Positions 7,604 through 16,116 are shown, counted from the first letter of the stretch. The stretch is 48,529 nt of DNA from Streptomyces olivochromogenes (GCF_021538895.1 NZ_JADDRL010000073.1:1-48529), one strand, 5' to 3'. Numbers and translations are program-made. The notes: generated by a model not told the origin, from the sequence alone.

Positions 7604-9007
7604 TCAGTACTTCCAGCGGTAGGCCGCCGCCACCCGCGCGTCGTCCAGACCGTCCACGGCCGCGGCCTCCCCGAGGCGTACGGCGGTCACCGCGTCGGCG
7701 AGGACCGGGCCCAGCGCGGCCCGCAGGACCTCGTCCCGGCGGAACGCCTCGACCGCCTCCGGCAGCGAGGCCGGCAGCCGCCGCACGCCCCGCGCGGCCG
7801 CCTCCTCCTCACCGAGCCGGGCCGGGTCCCCGGTGATCTCCTCCGGCAGCGCCGCGGCGGACGTCACCCCGTCGAGCCCGGCGGCGATCACGCAGCCGAG
7901 GGCGAGGTACGGGTTGGCGGCCAGGTCGACCGGCTTGACCTCCAGGTTCGCGTACCGCTCCTGGCGGCCCGCCGTGCCGGTGACCACCCGCAGGGCGGCC
8001 TCGCGCGTCTCCCGGCCCCACGCGGTGAACACCCCCGCCCACTGCGACGGTTTGAGCCGCAGATAGCTGGCCGGGCTCGGCGCGGTCAGGGCCGTCAGCG
8101 CGGGCAGGTGCGCGAGCACCCCGGCCGCGAACGACTCGGCCTCGGCCGTCATGCCGTACCGGCGCGTCCCACCGGTGTGCAGGTTCGCCCCGTCGCGCCG
8201 GCAGGAGAGGTGGAGGTGGCCGCCGTTGCCGACCCCCTCGGGGAGCACCGCCGGGGCGAAGGAGGCCCGCAGGCCGTGCCGCTGGGACACCGCGCGGACG
8301 GTCTGCCGCACCAGCACGCTCCGGTCGGCCGCCGCCACCGGGTCCAGCGCGCCCACCGAGAGCTCGAACTGCCCCGGCGCGTACTCGGGGTGGATCTGGT
8401 CGACGTCCACGCCCTGGGCCGCGCAGGCCGCGAGGAGGTCGGCGGTGTAGTCGCTCAGCTCGATCTGCCGGGTGGCGCCGTAGGCCGGGCCGGACACCGC
8501 GGGGACGAACTCCCCCTCGGGCGCCGAGGCGAGCCCGACGGCCCACTCGATCTCGACGGCCGCGAGAAAGGTCAGACCGTGCCGTTCCTCGGCGTCGGCG
8601 ACGGTCCGGCGCAGGAAGGTGCGGCCGCACCCGGGGTGCCGCTCGCCTTCCTGGGTGATCCGGTCGACGGGGGCCCAGGCCCAGCCGGGCTGCCCGGCCA
8701 GCTCCACCAGCCGGTCCAGCGCCGGGTACAGGCGCAGGTCGCCGTCCGGCGAGCCGAGGACGTCGGTCGCGACGATCGAGTCGTCGGCCAGGAACGTGTC
8801 GAAGACGGGCGACATCCCCACGCCCCAGGCCGCCGCCGTGGGCAGCCGTGCCGTCGGGATCGCCTTCACCCGGCCGATGCCCGCGGTGTCGACGTAGGCC
8901 AGCACGATCCCGCGCACCCCCCGTCCGGCCAGCTCCGCGGCGAGGGCGGTGGCCCGCGGAACGTCGCCGGGTCGCCCACCGGGCACGGGGTCGGCAAGGG
9001 TGGTCAT
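7604..9007 (-). CDS. Glutamine synthetase family protein (gamma-glutamyl-amine ligase type)
   Basis: A 467-residue protein with the glutamine synthetase fold: a beta-grasp N-terminus, then the catalytic domain with EIEWAVG (about 154), GNGGHLHLS (about 260, the ammonia/ATP site), RLKPSQWAGVF and YANLEVKPVDLAANPYLALG (about 350-370). The C-terminus lacks the adenylylation loop NLYDLP of true GlnA, which argues against a housekeeping role. Streptomyces encode several such enzymes (GlnA2, GlnA3, GlnA4) that glutamylate polyamines or ethanolamine. Which amine this one uses cannot be told. It forms an operon with the amidohydrolase (2-bp gap), and its start is 37 bases after the methyltransferase gene. 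Confidence 0.88.
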   Translation of the reverse strand: MTTLADPVPGGRPGDVPRATALAAELAGRGVRGIVLAYVDTAGIGRVKAIPTARLPTAAAWGVGMSPVFDTFLADDSIVATDVLGSPDGDLRLYPALDRLVELAGQPGWAWAPVDRITQEGERHPGCGRTFLRRTVADAEERHGLTFLAAVEIEWAVGLASAPEGEFVPAVSGPAYGATRQIELSDYTADLLAACAAQGVDVDQIHPEYAPGQFELSVGALDPVAAADRSVLVRQTVRAVSQRHGLRASFAPAVLPEGVGNGGHLHLSCRRDGANLHTGGTRRYGMTAEAESFAAGVLAHLPALTALTAPSPASYLRLKPSQWAGVFTAWGRETREAALRVVTGTAGRQERYANLEVKPVDLAANPYLALGCVIAAGLDGVTSAAALPEEITGDPARLGEEEAAARGVRRLPASLPEAVEAFRRDEVLRAALGPVLADAVTAVRLGEAAAVDGLDDARVAAAYRWKY

Positions 9008-9044
9008 GCGTCCTCCTCGACGGGCTCGCCGTACGTGCTCGGGG

Positions 9045-9842
9045 TCAGGGTTTCACGGCCACCGCGCCGAACTGCGGTACCACGGCGGGGCTGTCGGCCC
9101 CTGCGCGCCAGTGCGAGCACGGCACCAGGCCGGGTTCCAGCAGGTCGAGCCCCTCGAAGAAGGCGGCGATCTCGGCGCGGCCGCGGGCGGTGATGGGCGG
9201 GGTGGCGTGCTCGTTCCAGTAGCGCATCGCCTCGACGTTGCCCTCGCCGCCCAGGTCCGCGTCGAAGGTGGGGTGCGTGACGGCGAGGAAGCTGCCCGAC
9301 GGGACCGCCGCCATGATCCGGCGCACCACCTCGCGCGCGTGGTCGGTGTCCAGCACGAAGTTGAGGATGCCCAGCATCATGACCCCGACGGGCCGGTCGA
9401 GGTCGAGGGTCTCGGCGGCGCGCCGGACGACGGTGTCCGGGTCGTGCGCGTCCGCGTCCACGTAGGCGGTGGCGCCCTCGGGGGAGCTGGTCAGCAGCGT
9501 ACGGGCGTACATCAGGACGACGGGGTCGTTGTCGACGTACACGATCCGTGCGTCGGGCGCGATCCGCTGGGCGATCTCGTGCGTGTTGTCCACGGTCGGC
9601 AGGCCGGTGCCGATGTCCAGAAACTGCCGCACGCCGCGCTCGGCCGCCAGGTACCGCACCACCCGGCCCAGGAAGTCCCGGTCCGTGCGGGCCACGTCCC
9701 GTATCACCGGGAACATGGCGGCGACCTCCTCGCCGACCTGCTGGTCGGCGACGTAGTTGTCCCGGCCGCCGATCCAGTAGTTCCAGACCCGCGCGTTGTG
9801 CGCCACGGACGTGGTCGGCCCCGCCGGTCCGCCCTTGCTCAC
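9045..9842 (-). CDS. SAV2177-type SAM-dependent methyltransferase, copy 1
   Basis: A 265-residue class I methyltransferase of the actinobacterial SAV2177/DUF574 family, of unknown substrate. Motif I is FLDIGTGLPT (about 74-84). YVDNDPVVLMYARTLL follows (about 99-114) with the acidic residue that should bind the ribose of SAM. The family N-terminus ARVWNYWIGGRDNY is intact. The start is GTG 9842 with GGGAAGGG seven bases before it; a longer in-frame extension has no ribosome site. It is upstream of, and possibly co-transcribed with, the glutamine-synthetase-like gene. A second family member lies 1 kb away at 10877-11683. Streptomyces carry many paralogues of this family. Confidence 0.88.
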   Translation of the reverse strand: MSKGGPAGPTTSVAHNARVWNYWIGGRDNYVADQQVGEEVAAMFPVIRDVARTDRDFLGRVVRYLAAERGVRQFLDIGTGLPTVDNTHEIAQRIAPDARIVYVDNDPVVLMYARTLLTSSPEGATAYVDADAHDPDTVVRRAAETLDLDRPVGVMMLGILNFVLDTDHAREVVRRIMAAVPSGSFLAVTHPTFDADLGGEGNVEAMRYWNEHATPPITARGRAEIAAFFEGLDLLEPGLVPCSHWRAGADSPAVVPQFGAVAVKP

Positions 9843-9996
9843 GTCGCTGCCCTTCCCCCCTGGTGCGGCTGTTGGCCGACATTGTGCCCTCCGGTGATCG
9901 GCGTGTCCCGGGAATCGGCACAGCGGTCGGTTCCGGAGCCGGGCGCTCCATGAGGAACACTGGTTCGAGTACGCCCGCCCCGACCGGAAGCAGCAC

Positions 9997-10860
9997 ATGT
10001 CCGTCTCCCCAGCTCCCCTCCGTACCGGCGTCGACCCGTCGGCCGGCCCCGCCGACATCCGGCTCGTCGTCACCGACATGGACGGCACGCTCCTGGACGA
10101 CGCGAAGCGGCTCCCGGCCGGGCTGTGGCCCGTGCTCGCCGAACTGCGGCGGCGCGGAGTGCTGTTCAGCCCGGCGAGCGGCCGCCAGTACGCGACGCTG
10201 GCCCGGGAGTTCGCCGAGGTGGCCGAGGGCATGGTGTTCATCGCGGAGAACGGCACGTACGTGGTGCGCGACGGGGTCGAGCTGAGCTCCGACCCGCTGG
10301 ACGCGGAGGTCGCCGCCGGGGTCGCGCTGGCCGTACGGCGGCTGGCGGCGGACGGGGTGGACGCGGGCGCCGTCGTCTGCGGGAAGCGGTCCGCCTATGT
10401 GGAGCGGAGCGACGAGGCGTTCCTGGCGGAGGTCCGCAAGTACTACGTCGAGCACCGGATCGTCGAGGACGTCACCGCCCTGGACGACGAGGTCATCAAG
10501 GTGGCCGTGTTCGACTTCGGCCCGGCCGAGCGGACCACCGCGCCCGCCCTGGCGGCCTTCTCCGCCACCCACCGGGTCGTCGTCTCCGGCGAGCACTGGG
10601 TCGACGTGATGAACCGCACCGCCGACAAGGGCGCCGCCCTGCGCGGCCTGCAGCGCGAGCTCGGCATCACGCCAGCCCAGACCATGGTGTTCGGCGACTA
10701 CCTCAACGACCTGGAGATGCTCGACGCCGCCGAGTGGTCCTTCGCCATGGCCAACGCCCACCCGGAGGTCATCGCCCGGGCCCGGCACCTCGCCCCGTCC
10801 AACAACGACAACGGGGTACTGAGCACCATCACCCGGGTCCTGGGGATACCGCAGCTCTGA
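9997..10860 (+). CDS. HAD phosphatase, Cof type (HAD-IIB)
   Basis: A 287-residue haloacid-dehalogenase phosphatase. Motif I is VVTDMDGTLLDD with nucleophile Asp27 and acid Asp29, motif II is the Ser in FSPASGR, and motif IV is GDYLNDLEM (about 232-240) preceded by the Lys in TADKGAAL. A Cof-type cap (about 100-195) sits between motifs II and III. Such enzymes dephosphorylate sugar phosphates or cofactors such as FMN and PLP; the substrate is unknown. GGAAG precedes the ATG. The gene stands alone, divergent from methyltransferase copy 1 and convergent with copy 2. Confidence 0.88.
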   Translation: MSVSPAPLRTGVDPSAGPADIRLVVTDMDGTLLDDAKRLPAGLWPVLAELRRRGVLFSPASGRQYATLAREFAEVAEGMVFIAENGTYVVRDGVELSSDPLDAEVAAGVALAVRRLAADGVDAGAVVCGKRSAYVERSDEAFLAEVRKYYVEHRIVEDVTALDDEVIKVAVFDFGPAERTTAPALAAFSATHRVVVSGEHWVDVMNRTADKGAALRGLQRELGITPAQTMVFGDYLNDLEMLDAAEWSFAMANAHPEVIARARHLAPSNNDNGVLSTITRVLGIPQL

Positions 10861-10876
10861 GCGGCTTCGGCCGGTC

Positions 10877-11683
10877 TCAGCCCGCGGCCTTGCGCCCCAC
10901 CGCGCCGTACAGCGAGACCGGCCCCTCCGGGTCCCCGGCGCCCTCGGGACGCCAGTCCGTCACCGAGACGACGCCCGGCTCCAGCAGGTCGAGGCCCTTG
11001 AAGAAACCGGACACCTCGGTCTCGGAGCGGGCCACCAGGGTCACCCCGCCGGCGCCGTACGCGGCGATGCCGCGCCGGACGTTCTCGGGCTCGAAGTCGG
11101 CGGTCATCGCGGACAGGACGAGACAGCTGCCCGGGGCGAGGGCGCCGACGAGGGTGTCCACCAGGTCGAAGGCGCCGTCGTCGTCCGCGACGAAGTGCAG
11201 CAGGGCGATCAGGGAGAGGGCGACCGGCCGGTCGAAGTCGAGGACGCGGGCCGCCTGTTCGAGGATCGTGCGGGGGTCGCGGGCGTCCGCCTGGACGTAC
11301 TCCGTCACACCCTCGGGGGTGCCCCGCAGCAGGGCGCCCGCGTGGGCCAGGACGATCGGGTCGTTGTCGACGTAGACGACGCGGGCGTCCGGGGCGACCG
11401 ACTGGGCGATCTGGTGGAGGTTGGGCTCGGTGGGTATGCCGGTGCCGACGTCCAGGAACTGGCGGATGCCCTGCTCGCGGGCCAGCAGACGCGTCGCCCG
11501 CCGCATGAAGGCGCGGTTGGCGCGGGCGGCGCGCGGGGCGCCCGCGTCGATCGACATGATCTGCCGGCCGAGCCCCTCGTCGACCGGGTAGTTGTCCTTG
11601 CCGCCCAGGAACCAGTCGTACACCCGGGCCGGATGCGGCCGGGTCGTGTCGATCTCGTGGACGGCCGGATCGCTCCCGGTCAC
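10877..11683 (-). CDS. SAV2177-type SAM-dependent methyltransferase, copy 2
   Basis: A 268-residue paralogue of the protein at 9045-9842. It shares the N-terminal VYDWFLGGKDNYPVD, motif I FLDVGTGIPT (about 76-85) and YVDNDPIVLAHAGALL (about 101-116). The two differ over most of the C-terminal half, so the pair is an old divergence rather than a fresh duplication. The start is GTG 11683 with GAGGAG upstream; the open frame continues back to 11800 without support. The function of the family is unknown. It is convergent with the HAD gene, 16 bases away. Confidence 0.87.
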   Translation of the reverse strand: MTGSDPAVHEIDTTRPHPARVYDWFLGGKDNYPVDEGLGRQIMSIDAGAPRAARANRAFMRRATRLLAREQGIRQFLDVGTGIPTEPNLHQIAQSVAPDARVVYVDNDPIVLAHAGALLRGTPEGVTEYVQADARDPRTILEQAARVLDFDRPVALSLIALLHFVADDDGAFDLVDTLVGALAPGSCLVLSAMTADFEPENVRRGIAAYGAGGVTLVARSETEVSGFFKGLDLLEPGVVSVTDWRPEGAGDPEGPVSLYGAVGRKAAG

Positions 11684-11807
11684 GCGGTGCTCCTCTGCTC
11701 GACGCGCCCCGGTGGTCACTGCGGGACGTGCGAGCAGTCTGGCACGCCCACGCGGCACGGCGCAGACGGTCTTCGGCCACCTCCGTGGCCGACCGCGCAC
11801 GGTTCAA
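11684..11807. other. Intergenic stretch with no recognised feature
   Basis: No gene or clear signal was found between methyltransferase copy 2 and the tandem repeat that begins at 11808. Together with the repeats it makes a 566-bp gene-free gap. Confidence 0.5.
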
Positions 11808-12053
11808 CTCGGCTGCGGGCGGTGCGGGTTCGGCCCCGCCGACGCGGTGGAGCGGCAGGTCGCCGCGCTCCGGTGGGCCGCCGCGCTCCGGCGCTGGACC
11901 GGGCGTCCCGGTCCGGCCGTGGTGCCTCTTCCGGCCAACTGCGCCGCGTCGGCCGTCGCTCATGTCGGCGAGGGCGCCCGCTCATGTCCGCAAAGACACC
12001 GGCCCACCGGGCGGCAGCACGTCGTCCAGGAAGCGGGTCAGGTCCGCGAAGAC
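11808..12053. repeat. Tandem repeat unit 1 (246 bp)
   Basis: Degenerate copy of the following 247-bp unit. Both start with CTCGGCTG[C/T]GGGCGGTG and share long identical runs. The last 44 bases (12010-12053) copy the 3' end of the alpha/beta hydrolase gene, encoding EVFADLTRFLDDVLPP on the minus strand, but the hydrolase stop codon is not preserved. The two units are about 85% alike by eye. Confidence 0.85.
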
Positions 12054-12300
12054 CTCGGCTGTGGGCGGTGCGGGTTCGGCCCGCCGGCGCGGTGGAGCGG
12101 CAGGTCGCCGCGCTCCGGCGGGCCGCCGCGCTCCGGCGCTGGATCGGGCGTCCTCGGCCCGGCCGTGGCGGCACTTCCGGTCAGCCGTGCCGCGTCGGTC
12201 GGCGCTCATGTCCGTGAGGGTGCTCGCTCATGTCCGCACAGGGACCCGTTCAGTGGGGCGGCAGCACGTCGTCCAGGAAGCGGGTCAGGTCCGCGAAGAC
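12054..12300. repeat. Tandem repeat unit 2 (247 bp), overlapping the hydrolase 3' end
   Basis: Second copy of the unit. Its last 44 bases (12257-12300) lie inside the hydrolase coding region, so the unit joins the end of that gene with its downstream flank. It contains internal short repeats, with CCGCGCTCCG twice and GCTCATGTC twice. Confidence 0.85.
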
Positions 12301-13062
12301 CTCGGTCTTGTTCGTCTCGTTGAACACCTCGTGTCGGGCCCCCGCGTAGACGTGTTCGGTCAGTCGGCCGCCGCTCAGCCGTTCCACGCCGACACGGCTG
12401 CCGGGCAGCGGTACCACCCGGTCGTCGGCGCCGTGCAGCCACAGCAGCGGCAGCGGTCCGACGTCGCCGCCCCGCGCGACGGTGTCCAGGGTCCGTACGA
12501 ACGCCTCCAGCGTCGGCCGCTTCATCGGGCCGTGCCAGACCAATGGGTCGGCGGCGTACGCGGCGCCCACCGCGGGATCCCGGGAGAGCGCGGCGGGACT
12601 GAGGGGGGTGTCCGGGATCTCGTCGAGGGCGAGCAGCCGCCCCGGCAGCTCCCACGCGCCGATCACCGGCCCGGACAGGACGAGGGCGGCGAGCCGATCG
12701 CCGTACCGCTGGGCGTACCGGGCCGCGATCAGGCCGCCCATGGAGTGGCCGATCATGACGACCGGCAGACCGGGGTGCGCGGCGCGGGCCGCACCGTCCA
12801 CGGCGTGCACGTCGGTGACCACGTCCTCGAAGTCCTCGATCACCACCCGCTCACCGGCCGACGCCCCGTGGCCGACGTGATCCGGCCCGTACACCGCCGC
12901 GCCGTGCCCGGACAGGACCTGGGCCAGTTCCTCGTACCGGCCGGCGTGCTCGCCGTACCCGTGCACCACGAGGGCCACGTACCGTGGGCCCGGATGCGGC
13001 CACTCGCGCGCGGTGATCATGCCCCGGGTCCCGGTCAGGACGTGCTCGCGGGCCTCGGCCAT
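12250..13062 (-). CDS. Alpha/beta hydrolase, monoacylglycerol lipase/lysophospholipase type
   Basis: A 270-residue serine hydrolase. The oxyanion region VVHGYGEHAGRYEEL (32-46) is typical of the monoglyceride lipase/lysophospholipase group (Hydrolase_4). The nucleophile elbow is GHSMGG with Ser107, the acid is Asp214 in HGADDRVVP, and the base is His244 in AGARHEVF. There is no signal peptide, so it should act on cytoplasmic acylglycerols or lysolipids. GGAGG lies ahead of the ATG. It is divergent from the thiolase gene. The final 14-15 codons are also found in a degenerate repeat downstream. Confidence 0.87.
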   Translation of the reverse strand: MAEAREHVLTGTRGMITAREWPHPGPRYVALVVHGYGEHAGRYEELAQVLSGHGAAVYGPDHVGHGASAGERVVIEDFEDVVTDVHAVDGAARAAHPGLPVVMIGHSMGGLIAARYAQRYGDRLAALVLSGPVIGAWELPGRLLALDEIPDTPLSPAALSRDPAVGAAYAADPLVWHGPMKRPTLEAFVRTLDTVARGGDVGPLPLLWLHGADDRVVPLPGSRVGVERLSGGRLTEHVYAGARHEVFNETNKTEVFADLTRFLDDVLPPH

Positions 13063-13123
13063 GTCGCCTCCGGTTGCGTCGGGGAAGGTCCCGGGGATCT
13101 TCCCAGGGCGCCGTTCCGCGGTC

Positions 13124-13147
13124 TATAGTCCAAAACTAGCGGTGCTA
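13124..13147 (+). promoter_or_regulatory. Thiolase promoter with small inverted repeat
   Basis: A good -10 box TATAGT (13124-13129) is followed by TAGC-GGT-GCTA (13137-13147), placed where a repressor would block the transcription start. The -35 region is not recognisable. The site lies in the hydrolase/thiolase divergent gap. Confidence 0.45.
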
Positions 13148-13196
13148 ATTAAGAGTGTCGCGCTGATCCTCAGCGTCGTCGGTCAGGAGTCCTGTC

Positions 13197-14381
13197 GTGC
13201 GTCCCGTCCACTTCGCGGCCGCCCGCCGCACCCCCATCGGCAAGCTGCGCGGGGCCCTGTCCTCGATGCGGCCCGACGACCTGGCGGCAAGCGTCGTCCG
13301 CCGGCTCGTCGCCGACGTGCCCGCACTCGACCCGGCCCGGATCGACGACATCTACTGGGGCGCCGCCAACCAGGCGGGCGAGGACAACCGCAACGTCGCC
13401 CGGATGGCCGCGCTGCTCGCCGGACTGCCCGACTCCGTGCCCGGCGCCACCGTCAACCGCCTGTGCGCCTCAGGCCTGGAGGCGGTCACCACGGCCGCCC
13501 GCACCGTCGCCGCCGGTGAGGCCGACATCGTGATCGCCGGCGGCTCCGAGTCGATGAGCCGCGCCCCCTTCGTGCTGGCCCGCCCCGACGAGGCCCTGCC
13601 GCACCGCGTGGAGACCGTCGACACCCGCCTCGGCTGGCGGCTGGTCAACCCCGCGATGAAGGAGCTGCACGGCCTGCTGTCCATGGGCGAGACCGCCGAG
13701 GAGGTCGCCGGGCGGTACGGCATCACGCGCGAGCGCCAGGACGAGTTCGCCCTGCGCAGCCACCAACTGGCCGCCGCCGCCCGCAAGAACGGCCACTTCG
13801 ACGACGAACTCCTGCCCGTGGAGCGCCCGGACGGCATCGTCGTCGACAGCGACGAGTGCGTCCGCGAGGACACCTCGTACGAGAAGCTGTCCCGGCTCAA
13901 GCCGGTCTTCCGGCAGGGTGGCACGGTCACCGCGGGCAACGCCTCGCCCATGAACGACGGCGCGGCCGGGCTCCTGCTGGTCAGCGAGGAGGCCCTGACC
14001 GAGCTCGGGCTGGAGTCGCTGGGCCGGTACGTCGCCGGCGCGTCGGCGGGCGTCCACCCGGACGTGATGGGCATCGGGCCGGTCCCCGCCACGCGCAAGG
14101 CCCTGGCCCGCGTCGGCTGGGAGATCGGGGACGTCCAGGAGGCCGAGTTCAACGAGGCGTTCGCCGCCCAGGCCCTCGCCTGCGTCGACCAGCTCGGCAT
14201 CGACCCGGAGCTGGTGAACCCGAGCGGCGGCGCGATCGCCCTCGGCCACCCCCTCGGCTGCTCGGGCGCCCGCATCCTGACGACCCTGCTGCACCGCATG
14301 CGGCGCACGGGCGCGGAGCGGGGGCTGGCGACGATGTGCGTGGGCGTCGGCCAGGGGTCCGCGGTGCTGGTCGAGCGGTAG
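13197..14381 (+). CDS. Acetyl-CoA acyltransferase (thiolase)
   Basis: A 394-residue thiolase of usual length. The acyl-accepting Cys90 lies in VNRLCASGLEAV, the His of GGAIALGHPLGCSGAR is at about 350, and the second Cys in MCVGVGQG is at about 381, so all catalytic residues are intact. It condenses two acyl-CoAs or cleaves 3-ketoacyl-CoA in fatty-acid or aromatic degradation. The NPSGGAIALGHPLG form is shared by AtoB, FadA and PcaF types, so the chain length is not resolved. The start is GTG with CAGGAG upstream. No beta-oxidation partner lies next to it, so it is probably a single-gene unit. Confidence 0.88.
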   Translation: MRPVHFAAARRTPIGKLRGALSSMRPDDLAASVVRRLVADVPALDPARIDDIYWGAANQAGEDNRNVARMAALLAGLPDSVPGATVNRLCASGLEAVTTAARTVAAGEADIVIAGGSESMSRAPFVLARPDEALPHRVETVDTRLGWRLVNPAMKELHGLLSMGETAEEVAGRYGITRERQDEFALRSHQLAAAARKNGHFDDELLPVERPDGIVVDSDECVREDTSYEKLSRLKPVFRQGGTVTAGNASPMNDGAAGLLLVSEEALTELGLESLGRYVAGASAGVHPDVMGIGPVPATRKALARVGWEIGDVQEAEFNEAFAAQALACVDQLGIDPELVNPSGGAIALGHPLGCSGARILTTLLHRMRRTGAERGLATMCVGVGQGSAVLVER

Positions 14382-14416
14382 CTGTCGGCGCCGGGGGTCA
14401 ACTGGCGAGACACTCC

Positions 14417-14446
14417 TTACCGGCGTCGGTTGGCTGCACATAGCAT
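14417..14446 (+). promoter_or_regulatory. Promoter of the TauE/SafE gene, probably leaderless
   Basis: TTACCG (14417-14422), 18-bp spacer, TAGCAT (14441-14446). The ATG at 14457 is 10 bases further on and has no ribosome site. Confidence 0.5.
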
Positions 14447-14456
14447 CGGTTCCCGC

Positions 14457-15230
14457 ATGAACACGATGACGCTCTGGCACATAACCCACGCGGAGTTCGC
14501 CGCGCTCGCCTGTGCGGCGCTGCTCGTCGGCTTCTCCAAGACGGCGGTCAGCGGGGCCAACACGGTCAGCCTCGCCGTCTTCGCGGCCGTCCTGCCCGCC
14601 CGCGCCTCGACGGGGGTCCTGCTCCCCGTGTTGATCGCCGGCGACCTGCTCGCCGTCGCCACCTACCGCCGGTACGCCCACTGGCCCACGCTGGGGCGGC
14701 TGTTCCCGGCGGTCGCGGCCGGCGTGGTGGTCGGCACGCTGTTCCTGATGTGGGCCGACGACGGGGTCGTCCGCACCTCGATCGGCGCGATCCTGCTGCT
14801 GATGGCCGCCATCACGGTGTGGCGGCGGCGCACCGAGGACACGGCCCCGGAGCCGGACGCGGTCACCACCCGGGCGGGCCGGGTCAAGGCCCGCTCCTAC
14901 GGCGTCCTCGGCGGCTTCACCACCATGGTCGCCAACGCCGGCGGCCCGGTGATGTCGATGTACCTGCTGTCCGCGGGCTTCAGGAAGCTGGGCTTCCTGG
15001 GCACGTCGGCCTTCTTCTTCCTGATCGTGAACGTGGCCAAGGTGCCCTTCAGCGTGGGCCTCGGCCTGATCGACGGCCGCTCGCTGCTCCTCGACGCCGC
15101 GCTCGTGGTGTTCGTCGTGCCCGGGGCGTTGTTCGGCAAATGGGCTGTGAGCAGGATCAACCAGCGCTTGTTCGAGCAACTGGTCATCGCGGCGACGGTC
15201 GTGGGCGGCGTACAGCTGCTCCTGCGCTAG
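14457..15230 (+). CDS. TauE/SafE family sulfite or anion permease
   Basis: A 257-residue membrane protein with about eight hydrophobic segments in two related halves. The family hallmarks GFSKTAVSGAN near the first helix and GGFTTMVANAGGPVMSMYLL at the start of the second half are present. The family moves sulfite, sulfoacetate or other small organic anions across the cytoplasmic membrane. ATG 14457 is preferred over the in-frame TTG 14430 because a promoter lies directly before it. The stop overlaps the stop region of the convergent HAD gene by four bases. Confidence 0.87.
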   Translation: MNTMTLWHITHAEFAALACAALLVGFSKTAVSGANTVSLAVFAAVLPARASTGVLLPVLIAGDLLAVATYRRYAHWPTLGRLFPAVAAGVVVGTLFLMWADDGVVRTSIGAILLLMAAITVWRRRTEDTAPEPDAVTTRAGRVKARSYGVLGGFTTMVANAGGPVMSMYLLSAGFRKLGFLGTSAFFFLIVNVAKVPFSVGLGLIDGRSLLLDAALVVFVVPGALFGKWAVSRINQRLFEQLVIAATVVGGVQLLLR

Positions 15231-16018
15231 CCCGCTCGCCCGAGGCCGAGCAGGTTGGGCAGGTCCGCGAACGAGTCCACGACGTGGTCCGGGGTGCCGC
15301 TCGCCTTCTCGTGCGTCTCCGGCAGGTACTTGCCCGTCTTCACCAGGACACCGGTGATCCCGGCGCGCTGTGCCGCCAGCACGTCGGACTCGATGTCGTC
15401 GCCGACCATCAGGGCCCGGTCCGCCGCCACACCCAGCCGGGACAGCGCCGCCCCGAAGAACGCCGGTGACGGCTTGCCCGTGACCTCCGCCTCGACGCGC
15501 GCCGCCTTCTCCAGCCCGAGCAGGAAGGCCCCCGTGTCCAGTTGCAGCCCGGCCTCCGTGCGCCAGTACAGGCCGCGGTGCACGGCTACCAGCCGCGCCC
15601 CCCGCTGGAGGTGCCCGAAGGCCCGGTTCAGCGCCGCGTAGTCGAACTCGGGACCCGCGCCGCCCACGATCACCACATCGGGGACCGTGTCGTCGTCCAC
15701 GAGCGTGATCCCGCCGAGGTCGTCCGCGATGTCCCCGCTGTTCAGCAGCGTGCAGCGGGCGCCCGGGAAGTGCTCGGCGAGATGGGCGGCGGTGGCGGCC
15801 GGCGCGGTGAGGACGTCCTCGGCGGTCACCTCGAAACCGGCGCCCGACAGGGTCTCGGCGATCGACGCCCGCGTACGGGATGTCGTGTTGGTCACCAGGA
15901 CGACGCCCAGCCCGGCCGCACGGATCTCCCGCAGCGCCTCCACCGCACCCGGCAGCGCCTCCCACGACACCGTGAGCACCCCGTCGATGTCGATCAGCAC
16001 GGCACGCACGGATTCCAT
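15227..16018 (-). CDS. HAD-IIA family phosphatase (NagD-like)
   Basis: A 263-residue phosphatase. Motif I LIDIDGVLT has Asp10 and Asp12, motif II is the Thr in LVTNTTSRT, a C2 cap covers about 85-180, and motif IV is VGDDIESDVLAAQRAG. The layout matches the NagD/phospholysine phosphohydrolase-like group (HAD-IIA), which acts on sugar phosphates and nucleotides. A TATCGT -10 box (16030 down to 16025) lies six bases before the ATG, so the mRNA is likely leaderless. It is divergent from cobK, whose promoter has the same layout. Confidence 0.87.
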   Translation of the reverse strand: MESVRAVLIDIDGVLTVSWEALPGAVEALREIRAAGLGVVLVTNTTSRTRASIAETLSGAGFEVTAEDVLTAPAATAAHLAEHFPGARCTLLNSGDIADDLGGITLVDDDTVPDVVIVGGAGPEFDYAALNRAFGHLQRGARLVAVHRGLYWRTEAGLQLDTGAFLLGLEKAARVEAEVTGKPSPAFFGAALSRLGVAADRALMVGDDIESDVLAAQRAGITGVLVKTGKYLPETHEKASGTPDHVVDSFADLPNLLGLGRAG

Positions 16019-16024
16019 GCCTGG

Positions 16025-16030
16025 ACGATA
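16025..16030 (-). promoter_or_regulatory. Leaderless -10 box of the HAD-IIA gene
   Basis: On the minus strand TATCGT is followed by six bases and the ATG at 16018. No clear -35. Confidence 0.45.
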
Positions 16031-16080
16031 GCGATCCGGGCCGCGGAACGGTCGGTGAACTGCGCCGGTGCCTGACCGGA

Positions 16081-16110
16081 TTGGGTGATCCCCGGACGGT
16101 CTCCTACGCT
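16081..16110 (+). promoter_or_regulatory. Leaderless promoter of cobK
   Basis: TTGGGT (16081-16086), 18-bp spacer and TACGCT (16105-16110) are followed six bases later by ATG 16117. Confidence 0.55.
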
Positions 16111-16116
16111 CACCCC

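Noticed and set aside
11982..12209. 75-codon minus-strand frame ending in the hydrolase C-terminal peptide
   Set aside because: It is the degenerate tandem copy of the gene end; no ribosome site or N-terminal domain.
13470..15965. An 831-codon minus-strand open frame opposite the thiolase and TauE genes
   Set aside because: Arg/Gly/Pro-rich with no domain, antisense to well-supported genes; a normal by-product of very high GC.
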